In this document: positions 1-7,545 of the stretch, piece by piece
Layout of the letters: the number at the start of each line of letters is the position of its first letter
Numbering within the stretch: the first letter of the stretch is position 1
Source of the DNA: Tsuneonella litorea
GTDB taxonomy: Bacteria > Pseudomonadota > Alphaproteobacteria > Sphingomonadales > Sphingomonadaceae
Direction of reading: 5' to 3'
Assembly: GCF_025154015.1 (NCBI RefSeq)
Contig: NZ_JAOAMV010000002.1
Span: forward strand, 310,001-374,000
Length of the DNA: 64,000 nucleotides
Notes under the pieces: generated by a model
What the model was told of the DNA's origin: nothing
The model's database searches: none
Seen by the model: only the letters and a program-made list of their open reading frames with translations
Made by a program: the position numbers and the translations under genes

Positions 1-116
1 ACGGCGGTCGCCCCGAACGGCAGCCCTCCCAGCGCCGCTCCAGCGCCGAGCCACGCGCCCGACCGCAACAACCCGCGCCGCGACATCTGCGGCGTCACAA
101 ATTCCCGGAATGCCAT
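1..116 (-). CDS. Tat-exported protein, N-terminal fragment (possibly serine hydrolase)
   Basis: Only the first 38 or so codons are inside the window; the gene runs off the left edge. The visible start gives a short charged N-terminus followed by a twin-arginine motif (SRRGLLRS, around residues 12-19) and a hydrophobic, glycine/alanine-rich stretch ending in a likely signal-peptidase site near the edge. This is a typical Tat signal peptide, so the mature protein should be folded before export. The neighbouring mutY locus in related bacteria often carries a serine hydrolase of the beta-lactamase/esterase type, but that is recollection of context; nothing of the catalytic domain is visible here. 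Confidence 0.6.
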   Translation of the reverse strand, partial: MAFREFVTPQMSRRGLLRSGAWLGAGAALGGLPFGATA

Positions 117-227
117 CGACCTCTCCAAAATCGGTTTCAATTCGAGATTTGGGGCATTGGCCCGCCGCGGTCAATCGGGCTTGCGCGCACTCTTGCATCC
201 GGTCAGTGTGGTAAGCATATAAGACAC

Positions 228-449
228 ATGCTGAACATCATCTCGATCCTGCTCGGCCTCGTGGCCCTCGTCCTCGCGATCCCTTCGGCGATCCCGCTGC
301 TCGGCTGGGGCAACTGGATCGTCCTGCCGATCGCGATCCTCGGCGCCGGCCTCGGTGCATTGTCGCGTTCCAACCACGGACGGAACTTCTGCCTCGTGGT
401 GATCGTGATCGCGGTCATCCGCCTCTCGCTCGGCGGTGGAATCCTCTAG
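228..449 (+). CDS. Small hydrophobic membrane protein
   Basis: Encodes 73 residues that are almost entirely hydrophobic: a segment at about 3-45 long enough for one or two transmembrane helices, a short polar turn with SRSNHGRN, and a second helix at about 53-70. No known family is recognised. The stop overlaps the end of the convergent mutY gene by four bases. Its length and hydrophobicity resemble the small inner-membrane proteins common in sphingomonads; function unknown. Confidence 0.7.
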   Translation: MLNIISILLGLVALVLAIPSAIPLLGWGNWIVLPIAILGAGLGALSRSNHGRNFCLVVIVIAVIRLSLGGGIL

Positions 450-1468
450 TCCGCGAGAGCCCGCACCGCGGCCTTCGCGAAGACCGTCGGGAGGCCCGCC
501 GCCTCGAGGTCGCTGACCGGCCACCATTCGCCCGGACCGACCGGCTCGGCCGACCGCGAGGCACGCACGGCAAGTTCAAGCTCGAAATGGGTGAAGCCGT
601 GGCGGACGACACCTGCGTCGCGCCAGTCGCCCGGGCGCTCTCCGGCACCGTCGCCGCGGGCCGACCACCCGTCGTCAGGCAGCGCCCGCATCCCTCCGAG
701 CAATCCGGCACCCGGGCGCCGCACCAGCCAGACCGCGCCATTTCGTTCGACCCAGAACGCGGTGCCCCTTCGCAGCGGCTTGGCCTTCTTCGCCGCCCTG
801 ACCGGATAGCGCGCGGGCTCGCCTTCCTCCCTCGCCGCGCAATCGCCCGATATGGGGCAAAGGAGGCAACGCGGGTCGCGCGGGGTGCAGATCGTCGCGC
901 CGAGATCCATCATCGCCTGCGCGAAGTCTCCGGCCCGCGACGCGGGGGTGATCGCGTCCGTCCAGCGCCGAATCTCGCCGCGCACGCCGGGGAGCGGCGC
1001 GGAGATGGCGAACAGGCGCGAGACAACACGCTCGACGTTGGCATCGACGACGACCGCGCGGCGGCCGAACGCGATCGCCGCCACGGCTGCTGCGATGTAA
1101 ATGCCAACCCCCGGCAACGCGCGCAGTTCGCCTTCGCTGTCGGGGAACCCGCCGCGGGCGGCCACTGCGCGTGCCGCGGCGATCAGGTTGCGCGCCCGCG
1201 AATAGTATCCCAGCCCCGCCCAGGCAGCCATGACCTCTGCGTCGTCGGCCGCGGCCAGTGCATCGACGGTCGGCCAGCGTTCGAGGAACCTTGCATAGTA
1301 GGGCGCGACCGCGGCGGTGGTCGTCTGCTGGAGCATCACTTCCGACAGCCACACGCGATAGGGGTCCGGGGCCGGTGAACCGGGCGGACTTCGCCATGGC
1401 AGCGCCCGCGCATGGCGATCGTACCAGTCGAGCAGTCGGCCCGGTATGCTGTCCTCGCTGGCGCTCAT
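446..1468 (-). CDS. mutY: A/G-specific adenine DNA glycosylase MutY
   Basis: Base-excision repair enzyme that removes adenine mispaired with 8-oxoguanine. The 340-residue protein has the catalytic glutamate in LSEVMLQQT (E43), the helix-hairpin-helix LPGVGIYIA (118-126), the catalytic aspartate in VVDANVERV (D142), and the 4Fe-4S ligands C-X6-C-X2-C-X5-C (C194, C201, C204, C210). The C-terminal part (about 220-335) is the NUDIX-like 8-oxoG recognition domain. The ATG at 1468 lies 14 bases from the divergent DUF721 gene, so the two share a very compact promoter region. The usual Thr after the HhH tyrosine is Ile, a minor change. Confidence 0.97.
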   Translation of the reverse strand: MSASEDSIPGRLLDWYDRHARALPWRSPPGSPAPDPYRVWLSEVMLQQTTTAAVAPYYARFLERWPTVDALAAADDAEVMAAWAGLGYYSRARNLIAAARAVAARGGFPDSEGELRALPGVGIYIAAAVAAIAFGRRAVVVDANVERVVSRLFAISAPLPGVRGEIRRWTDAITPASRAGDFAQAMMDLGATICTPRDPRCLLCPISGDCAAREEGEPARYPVRAAKKAKPLRRGTAFWVERNGAVWLVRRPGAGLLGGMRALPDDGWSARGDGAGERPGDWRDAGVVRHGFTHFELELAVRASRSAEPVGPGEWWPVSDLEAAGLPTVFAKAAVRALAD

Positions 1469-1482
1469 GGCGCGCCTATGGC

Positions 1483-2031
1483 ATGGCCGCGCCGACGATG
1501 GAACGGGAAGCGAAACCCCTCAAGGCGAAGCAGTACACGCGGCCGCGCGGCGGGCCGGCGAAGTCGATCGCCGAACTGACCCCGCAGGTCGGGCGCACGG
1601 CATTCCGCCGGTTCGGCTTCGTCCAGTCGAGCGTCGTCACCCGCTGGCCCGAGATCGTGGGCGCAGCGCACGCGAAGGTCTGCACGCCCGAGGCGATCCG
1701 TTTTCCGCCCGGCGAGAAGGCCGACGGCATCCTGCAGCTCGTCGTCCTGCCGGCGCACGCGCCGCTCATCCAGCACGTGATCCCCGAGATCATGGAGCGG
1801 GTGAACCGCTTCTTCGGTTACAAGGCTGTGTCGAGAGTGAAGCTGCGGCAAGGCGCGGTTCAGGCCCCGAAAGCCACGGTGCGCGGCGAAGCACGTCCCG
1901 ATGCTCCGCCTTCGCTCAAGCCCATTCCGCTCGAACTCGGAGAGTCGCTGCGCGATGTCGGCGACCCGGAGCTGCGCGCCGTGCTCGAATCGCTCGCCCG
2001 TTCGCTCGGGAGCAAGGAGGACAATACGTGA
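1483..2031 (+). CDS. DUF721 / DciA-family protein
   Basis: About 182 residues with a DUF721 domain at roughly 20-115: a basic N-terminus, the helix containing RFGFVQSSVVTRWPEIVG, and the beta-rich half ending VSRVKLRQG. DciA-type DUF721 proteins load or stimulate the replicative helicase DnaB in bacteria lacking DnaC; that role is transferred from the family. The C-terminal tail is proline/charge rich. ATG codons at 1483 and 1498 are both possible; longer extensions would run into mutY. The stop TGA overlaps the GTG start of the following thioredoxin-fold gene, suggesting translational coupling in a dciA-dsbA-dsbA-smc run. Confidence 0.85.
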   Translation: MAAPTMEREAKPLKAKQYTRPRGGPAKSIAELTPQVGRTAFRRFGFVQSSVVTRWPEIVGAAHAKVCTPEAIRFPPGEKADGILQLVVLPAHAPLIQHVIPEIMERVNRFFGYKAVSRVKLRQGAVQAPKATVRGEARPDAPPSLKPIPLELGESLRDVGDPELRAVLESLARSLGSKEDNT

Positions 2032-2702
2032 CGTTCGCCCGCTGGTTCATGGCCGCATTCGCCGCGCTGGCGGCGACGGCCGCACTTGCCGCGACGCCCA
2101 ACTGGCTGACCGTCGTCGACACGGCGGGTGGCGGCCACAGGATCGGCAACCCCCAGGCGAAGGTGAAGCTGACAGAGTTCGTCAGCTACACCTGCCCGCA
2201 CTGCGGCCACTTCGCGCAGGAAGCCAGCGGCGCGCTCGACCTCTATGTCGCCACCGGCAAGGTGCAGCTCGACATACGCCACGTGGTACGCGACCCCATC
2301 GACCTGACCGCGGCGATGCTCGCCAATTGCGGACCGGCGGCCAGGTTCCCGCGCAACCACGCGGCGCTGATCCTCGCCCAGCCCAGGTGGCTGCCGATCG
2401 CCGAGCGGGCAACCGATGGCCAGCAATCGCGCTGGTACAATGGCCCCGGCCCGGCCCGGCGCCGCGCCATCGCGAGCGACCTCGGCTTCTACACAATCAT
2501 GGCCGGCCGCGGATACGAGCGGGTCGCCATCGACCGCTGCCTCAACGACGAGGCACTGGCCAAGCGGCTCGCCGCGCAGTCGCGGGCCGACGACGAAAAG
2601 TTCAACGTCCGCAGCACGCCCAGCTTCGCGATCGACGGCACCATGCTCGCGGGAACCTACTCGTGGAGCCTGCTTCAGCCCCAGCTCGACGCCCGCCTCT
2701 GA
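2028..2702 (+). CDS. DsbA-family thiol:disulfide oxidoreductase (CPHC)
   Basis: A 224-residue exported thioredoxin-fold protein. It begins at GTG 2028, overlapping the preceding TGA, with a strong ribosome site (aaggagg, 2014-2020) just upstream; the next ATG lies seven codons inside and would shorten the signal peptide. The N-terminus is a signal peptide ending in alanine-rich ALAATAALAA. The active site is CPHC (C56-C59), and the cis-proline loop is STPSF. It probably oxidises or isomerises periplasmic cysteines. A close structural relative, a lipoprotein, follows directly. Confidence 0.9.
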   Translation: MTFARWFMAAFAALAATAALAATPNWLTVVDTAGGGHRIGNPQAKVKLTEFVSYTCPHCGHFAQEASGALDLYVATGKVQLDIRHVVRDPIDLTAAMLANCGPAARFPRNHAALILAQPRWLPIAERATDGQQSRWYNGPGPARRRAIASDLGFYTIMAGRGYERVAIDRCLNDEALAKRLAAQSRADDEKFNVRSTPSFAIDGTMLAGTYSWSLLQPQLDARL

Positions 2703-2800
2703 ATATCCGGGGGCTTAGCTGTGGAAAGCCCCCTCGGGCGGACCCGCCGCTCCTTCACCCCCTGCTGCCCCTCGTATACGCTCTACGACCACCCGAAAGG

Positions 2801-3562
2801 ATGCGCATGTTCCGAAAGTTTCGCCCCGCCGCCGCCACCATGGCCGTCGCCAGCCTGATCGCGCTGTCGGCCTGCGGATCGAACGAAACCGCCGACGAAG
2901 GCGGCATCGCCGAGGCGCAGGCCGTGGCCACTGTCCCCCCGCCGGCCGGCAAGGAATGGTCCGAAGTCGCCGCGGTGACGCCCGAGGGCGGCATCGTCGA
3001 AGGCAATCCCGATGCACCGATCAAGCTCGTCGAATACGCGAGCCATACCTGCGGCCACTGCGCCGAGTTTTCGGAGCAGGCGAGCGATGCGATCCGTTCG
3101 AAGTACGTCAATTCGGGCCGGGTCAGCTACGAGATTCGCAACCAGATCCACGATCCGATCGACCTGACGTTCGCGGTCCTGGCCCGCTGCGCCGGGCCTG
3201 AGGCGTTCCACCCCCTTTCGGAGCAGGGCTGGGCAAATCTCGAGGCGATGTTCACGACGATCCAGGCCAACAATGCGCAGTTCCAGGCCGCCAGCCAGGC
3301 GACCGGCGCGGCCCGGTTCGATGCAATCGCATCGGCCGCCGGACTCTACGACTTCTTCGCGCAGCGCGGCATCTCGCGCGACCAGGCGAGGAGCTGCCTC
3401 GCCAAGACCGACACCGCGACGAAGATCGCCGAGAACTCGGAAAAGCAGTCGGAGGAACTCAACGTCACCGGAACGCCGACCTTCTTCATCAACGGCAAGA
3501 ACGTCGGTACCCAGTCCTGGGCATCGCTGGAACCGATGCTCCAGCGCGCCGGCGCCAGGTAA
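2801..3562 (+). CDS. DsbA-like thioredoxin-fold lipoprotein (CGHC)
   Basis: 253 residues starting MRMFRKF. A lipobox (LSAC, lipid cysteine 25) predicts attachment to the periplasmic face of a membrane. The thioredoxin active site reads CGHC (C84-C87), as in eukaryotic PDI, rather than the CPHC of the upstream paralogue; CGHC sites are usually less oxidising. The cis-proline loop is GTPTFF near residue 220. The two genes are about 98 bases apart. Possible roles: disulfide reductase/isomerase paired with the upstream oxidase, or envelope copper/redox protection. ATG 2807 is an alternative start. Confidence 0.9.
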   Translation: MRMFRKFRPAAATMAVASLIALSACGSNETADEGGIAEAQAVATVPPPAGKEWSEVAAVTPEGGIVEGNPDAPIKLVEYASHTCGHCAEFSEQASDAIRSKYVNSGRVSYEIRNQIHDPIDLTFAVLARCAGPEAFHPLSEQGWANLEAMFTTIQANNAQFQAASQATGAARFDAIASAAGLYDFFAQRGISRDQARSCLAKTDTATKIAENSEKQSEELNVTGTPTFFINGKNVGTQSWASLEPMLQRAGAR

Positions 3563-3589
3563 GCGGCCGGCGGACGGGACATCGGCCGG

Positions 3590-6500
3590 ATGCTCATCAG
3601 GCGGCTCAAGCTCACCGGTTTCAAGAGCTTCGTCGAGCCGTCCGAACTGCGCATCGAGCCGGGGCTGACCGGGGTCGTCGGCCCCAACGGCTGCGGCAAG
3701 TCCAACCTGCTCGAAGCGATCCGCTGGGTCATGGGCGAGAACTCGCCCAAGTCGATGCGCTCGGGCGGGATGGACGACGTCATCTTCGCGGGCACCGCCA
3801 GCCGGCCGCCGCGCGACTTTGCCGAAGTGGTGCTGACCGGTGCCGACGACGAGGGCGAGGAGCTCGAGGTCGTCCGCCGGATCGAACGCGGCGCGGGCAG
3901 CGCCTACCGCGTCAACGGCAAGGACGTGCGCGCGAAGGACGTGGCGCTGACGTTCGCCGACGCGGCGACGGGCGCGCACTCGCCCGCCCTCGTCAGCCAG
4001 GGCAAGATCGCGCAGGTCATCGCCGCGAAGCCCGCCGAGCGGCGGATGATGCTCGAGGAAGCCGCCGGCATCGCCGGCCTCCACGTCCGTCGCCGCGACG
4101 CCGAAAGCAAGCTGCGCCAGACCGAGGCGAACCTCGCCCGGCTGGAAGACCTGATGGCCGGCCTCGACAGCCAGATCGCCTCGCTCCGGCGTCAGGCCAA
4201 GCAGGCCGAGCGGTACAAGGCCCTGTCCGACCAGATCCGCGTCGCCGAGGCCCGGCTGCTGTTCGCGCGCTGGCGCGACGCCGCCGCGGCGGCCGATGCG
4301 GCCCGCGCGGAGGCGAAGGCGGCAGACGAACGGGTCGGCGCGGCACAGGCCGCCTCGGCCGAGGCGCAGAAGGCGCAGGCCGCCGCCGCGGCAACGCTCG
4401 CCGAGGCGCGCGACGAACTCGCCGACCGGCGCGACGATGCCAGCGCCCACGGCCATCGGATGGCCGCGCTGTCGAGCCAGCTCGAAGCCGCCGAACAGCG
4501 CCTTGCCGATCTCGATCGCCAGAAGGCGCGGCTCGAGGAGGACCGCAGCGATGCCGACCGGCTGACGCGCGACGCGGCAGAGGCGCTCGCAAGGCTCGAG
4601 AAGGAGCTGGCCGCCGGCACGGCCGCACTCGAAGCCGATGAGGCGCGGCGCCCGGCGCTGGCCGCGAGACTCGAGGATGCCGAGCGGGCAGGCCGGGCCG
4701 CCGAGCTGGCGCTTGCCAAGGCCACCGCCGACCAGGCCGGGGTCGAGGCCGAGTGGCGCGTCGCCGAGGCAGAGGTGTCGCAGGCCGAGGCACGGCTGGC
4801 GCGACTGGCGGGAGAGGCACGGCGCCACGCCGAAATGCGCGCTGCGCTTTCCGCGGCCGGCGACCCGGACGAGGCGGTGCGCAAGGCCCGGCAGGAGGCG
4901 GCGCAGGCCACGGCGGCGGTCGAGCAGGCGCGCGAGGCCCTCGAGGCCAAGCGCGCGCGCAAGGAATCGCTGCAGTCCGCGCGCGACGAAGCGGCCTCGG
5001 CGCTCGCCGGGGCACGCGCCGATCTGGCGGGCCTCGAACGCGAGTACCAGGCGCTCGACCGTGACCGACAGGCGCGTGCGAAGCAGGCGGCCGGCCGGCA
5101 CGGACTGCCGGTCGCGCTCGACCGGGTCCGCGCCGCGCCGGGCTTCGAGCGCGCGCTCGCCGCGGTGCTCGGCCGCGATGCAAAGTCTCCGCTCGGCAGC
5201 CCGCCGGGCGACGGCGAGGGCCGCTACTGGACCGGTTCACCGCCGCCGAAGCCGGTCGCGGACGCGCTTGCGGGGCACGTCACCGATTGCCCGCCCGAAC
5301 TCGCTGCCCGGCTGGCGCTGGTCCACGTCGCCGAGCGCGACGACGGCCGCGACCTCGGCCCAGGAGAATGGCTGGTAACGAAAGGCGGCGCCCTGCGCCG
5401 GTGGGACGGCTTCGTCGCCCGCGGCGAAGGCGCCGCCGAGGCGGCGCGGCTGGAGGCGGAAAACCGGCTCGCAGAACTCGAAACGCTCATCCCCCCCCGG
5501 CGCGAGGCGCTCGCAGCGGCCGAGGCCGCCGAGGCCCGCGCGCAGGACGAGCTTTCGACGCTCCAGCGCGAACTCGTCGGCGACGAGCGCGCGCTCCAGT
5601 CCGCCGCCGAGGGCGAACGCGCCGCATTGCGGGCACTCGACCAGGCAGAAGCCGCGCGCGAACGGCACGCGGCCCGTCTGGCCGAACTCGCCTCGACCGA
5701 AGCCGACCTCGGCGAGCAGCGCAAGGCCGCCGAGGCAGACCTTTCCGCCGCCCAGGGCAGGCGCGCCGCCCTTCCCTCCCCCGATGCGGGGCGGGCCGTC
5801 CTCGAAGCGGCACGGACGAAGAACGAGGCGGCGCGGTCCACGCTCCAGGCCGCGACCGCCCAGCTTGCCGCACACGACCAGGGTCTCGCGGTCGCGCGCG
5901 AACGGACCGCAGCGCAGCGGTCCGACATGGCGAACTGGCAGGCCCGCTCGGGCGAGGCCGCGCGCCGGCTGTCCGACATGAGCCGCCGGTTCGAGGAAAT
6001 CGAGCAGGAACGCGTGGTCGTCGCCGCCAAGCCTGAGGGATTGCTGCGCGAGATCGAGCGGGGCGACGAAGTACGCAGCCGGCTCGCTACCGCGCTCGCC
6101 GCGGCGGAAGCCGCCGTAGCGGAAGCACAGGCAACAGCCCAGGATGCCGACCGGACCTACGCCGAGGCGACCGAGGCTCTCGCCAGCGCCCGCGAGGCCC
6201 GCGCCGGCCTTTCGGCCCGCGCCGAGAACGAGGAACAGCGGCGCGAGGAAATGGCGCGTATTTCCGGCGAACGGTTCCAGTGCCCGCCCCCGCTGCTCGC
6301 GGATCGCATCGGTTTCGACGCGGATGGCGTCAAGAACGCCGGCCTCGAAGGCGAAGAGATGGAGCGCCTGGTCGCCAGCCGCGAGCGGATCGGCCCGGTC
6401 AACCTCGTCGCCGCCGACGAGCTCGAGCGGATCGAAGCCGAGCATGGCAACAGCGCCGCCGAACAGGCGGAACTGGCCGAAGCCGTCGCCAGGCTGCGCG

Positions 6501-7012
6501 GCTCTATCGGCAATCTCAATCGCGAGGGGCGCGAGCGACTGCGCGCTGCGTTCGAGGAGGTAAACCAGCACTTTCGCCGCTTGTTCACTCGCCTGTTCGA
6601 AGGCGGCGAGGCGCACCTTGCGCTGATCGACAGCGACGACCCCCTCGAAGCCGGGCTCGAGATCTTCGCCCAGCCGCCGGGCAAGCGTCTCCAGTCGCTC
6701 ACCCTGCTTTCGGGCGGTGAGCAGGCGCTGACCGCCACCGCGCTGATCTTCGCGCTGTTCCTGACCAATCCCGCGCCGATCTGCGTGCTCGACGAAGTCG
6801 ACGCCCCGCTCGACGACGCCAATATCGACCGCTTCTGCGACCTGCTCGATTCGATGGTCGCGGAAACCGACACGCGCTACCTGATCGTCACCCACAACGC
6901 GGTGACGATGAGCCGGATGCACCGCCTGTTCGGCGTCACGATGATCGAACGCGGGGTCAGCCGCCTCGTCAGCGTCGACCTCGGCGAAGCGGAGCTGCTG
7001 GCGGCGGAATAG
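3590..7012 (+). CDS. smc: Chromosome segregation protein SMC
   Basis: 1140-residue condensin ATPase that organises and segregates the chromosome with ScpA/ScpB. Walker A is GPNGCGKSN (31-39); two long alanine/glutamate/arginine-rich coiled coils (about 170-480 and 630-900) flank a hinge around 490-620. The ABC signature LSGGEQ begins at about 1040 and Walker B, VLDEVDAPLDD, follows. Length and order match bacterial SMC. The start lies 27 bases after the lipoprotein stop, so it is likely co-transcribed with the dciA-dsbA run. Confidence 0.97.
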   Translation: MLIRRLKLTGFKSFVEPSELRIEPGLTGVVGPNGCGKSNLLEAIRWVMGENSPKSMRSGGMDDVIFAGTASRPPRDFAEVVLTGADDEGEELEVVRRIERGAGSAYRVNGKDVRAKDVALTFADAATGAHSPALVSQGKIAQVIAAKPAERRMMLEEAAGIAGLHVRRRDAESKLRQTEANLARLEDLMAGLDSQIASLRRQAKQAERYKALSDQIRVAEARLLFARWRDAAAAADAARAEAKAADERVGAAQAASAEAQKAQAAAAATLAEARDELADRRDDASAHGHRMAALSSQLEAAEQRLADLDRQKARLEEDRSDADRLTRDAAEALARLEKELAAGTAALEADEARRPALAARLEDAERAGRAAELALAKATADQAGVEAEWRVAEAEVSQAEARLARLAGEARRHAEMRAALSAAGDPDEAVRKARQEAAQATAAVEQAREALEAKRARKESLQSARDEAASALAGARADLAGLEREYQALDRDRQARAKQAAGRHGLPVALDRVRAAPGFERALAAVLGRDAKSPLGSPPGDGEGRYWTGSPPPKPVADALAGHVTDCPPELAARLALVHVAERDDGRDLGPGEWLVTKGGALRRWDGFVARGEGAAEAARLEAENRLAELETLIPPRREALAAAEAAEARAQDELSTLQRELVGDERALQSAAEGERAALRALDQAEAARERHAARLAELASTEADLGEQRKAAEADLSAAQGRRAALPSPDAGRAVLEAARTKNEAARSTLQAATAQLAAHDQGLAVARERTAAQRSDMANWQARSGEAARRLSDMSRRFEEIEQERVVVAAKPEGLLREIERGDEVRSRLATALAAAEAAVAEAQATAQDADRTYAEATEALASAREARAGLSARAENEEQRREEMARISGERFQCPPPLLADRIGFDADGVKNAGLEGEEMERLVASRERIGPVNLVAADELERIEAEHGNSAAEQAELAEAVARLRGSIGNLNREGRERLRAAFEEVNQHFRRLFTRLFEGGEAHLALIDSDDPLEAGLEIFAQPPGKRLQSLTLLSGGEQALTATALIFALFLTNPAPICVLDEVDAPLDDANIDRFCDLLDSMVAETDTRYLIVTHNAVTMSRMHRLFGVTMIERGVSRLVSVDLGEAELLAAE

Positions 7013-7072
7013 CGGGCAAGCCGGTTGAACGCTGCGCCTCTCGCGGTAATGCGGGGCCAAGGCGCAGAATAA

Positions 7073-7093
7073 GGGCGGGCGAGCGGCCCGCCC
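7073..7093. terminator. GC-rich hairpin between convergent genes, possible terminator
   Basis: A perfect 8-bp inverted repeat (gggcgggc / gcccgccc) with a 5-base loop lies between the end of smc and the end of the convergent 98-residue gene. On the minus strand it is followed by a short ttatt; on the plus strand by C-rich sequence. It could terminate the minus-strand transcript, but the weak U tract makes this uncertain. Confidence 0.45.
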
Positions 7094-7119
7094 CCCTCAC
7101 CGTTACCCGGCGCAACAGG

Positions 7120-7416
7120 TCAGTCCGGATACGTGCCGTACGGAGCGATCTCGCAGTAGTACGGCCTGATATCCACCAGCCAGGTCCCGAAGTTGGTGCC
7201 CTCGTCGCGCAAGCGATCAACGAACGGCACGAGTTCATCGTCGAGCCCGCCATATTCGCGGTCTCCTCCCGGCGAGTTGCGCTTCGCCCGTTCGGCACCC
7301 TGGCAGGAGCCGGGGTTGTCCAGATCGATCGTCGGGCTGTCCGGCCCCGTCGACTGGGCGTTGACCGGCACCGCCATGATCAGCGCGATGCCTGCGGCTG
7401 TCAGCAATCTCAACAT
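7120..7416 (-). CDS. Small secreted hypothetical protein
   Basis: 98 residues with a clear Sec signal peptide (MLRLLTAAGIALIMAVPVNA, cleaved after ANA-type site about residue 20). The mature part is acidic with two cysteines (about 38 and 90) that could form a disulfide, plus tyrosine-rich IRPYYCEIAPYG near the end. No family recognised. It is divergently transcribed from a winged-helix/TPR membrane regulator and the 129-base gap carries three direct repeats, so it is the most obvious candidate target of that regulator. Confidence 0.7.
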   Translation of the reverse strand: MLRLLTAAGIALIMAVPVNAQSTGPDSPTIDLDNPGSCQGAERAKRNSPGGDREYGGLDDELVPFVDRLRDEGTNFGTWLVDIRPYYCEIAPYGTYPD

Positions 7417-7481
7417 GGCAATTCTCCTTCTTTCATGGCGAGCGAGAATTGGCGGCGAACGACGGGCAGACCAGCCCCCGC

Positions 7482-7510
7482 TGCTGACAGGATGCTGACG
7501 AGATGCTGAT
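7482..7510 (+). promoter_or_regulatory. Three direct repeats with 11-bp period, candidate winged-helix operator
   Basis: TGCTGAC at 7482, TGCTGAC at 7493 and TGCTGAT at 7504: three copies of one heptamer at exactly 11-base steps, 36 bases before the start of the adjoining regulator. OmpR/PhoB-type winged helices classically bind head-to-tail direct repeats with 11-bp periodicity, and the adjacent gene encodes that DNA-binding fold. The link to this regulator is inference. Confidence 0.55.
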
Positions 7511-7545
7511 TTTCGGGGTATTTTCGTGTAACCTGGCTCTCACGC

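Noticed and set aside
2783-7060. Very long open frames on the minus strand opposite smc (2783-5101 and 5237-7060)
   Set aside because: They are antisense shadows caused by high GC and alanine/glutamate-rich coiled coil; their translations are low-complexity Arg/Ala/Leu/Gly with no family features, whereas the plus strand is a complete SMC.
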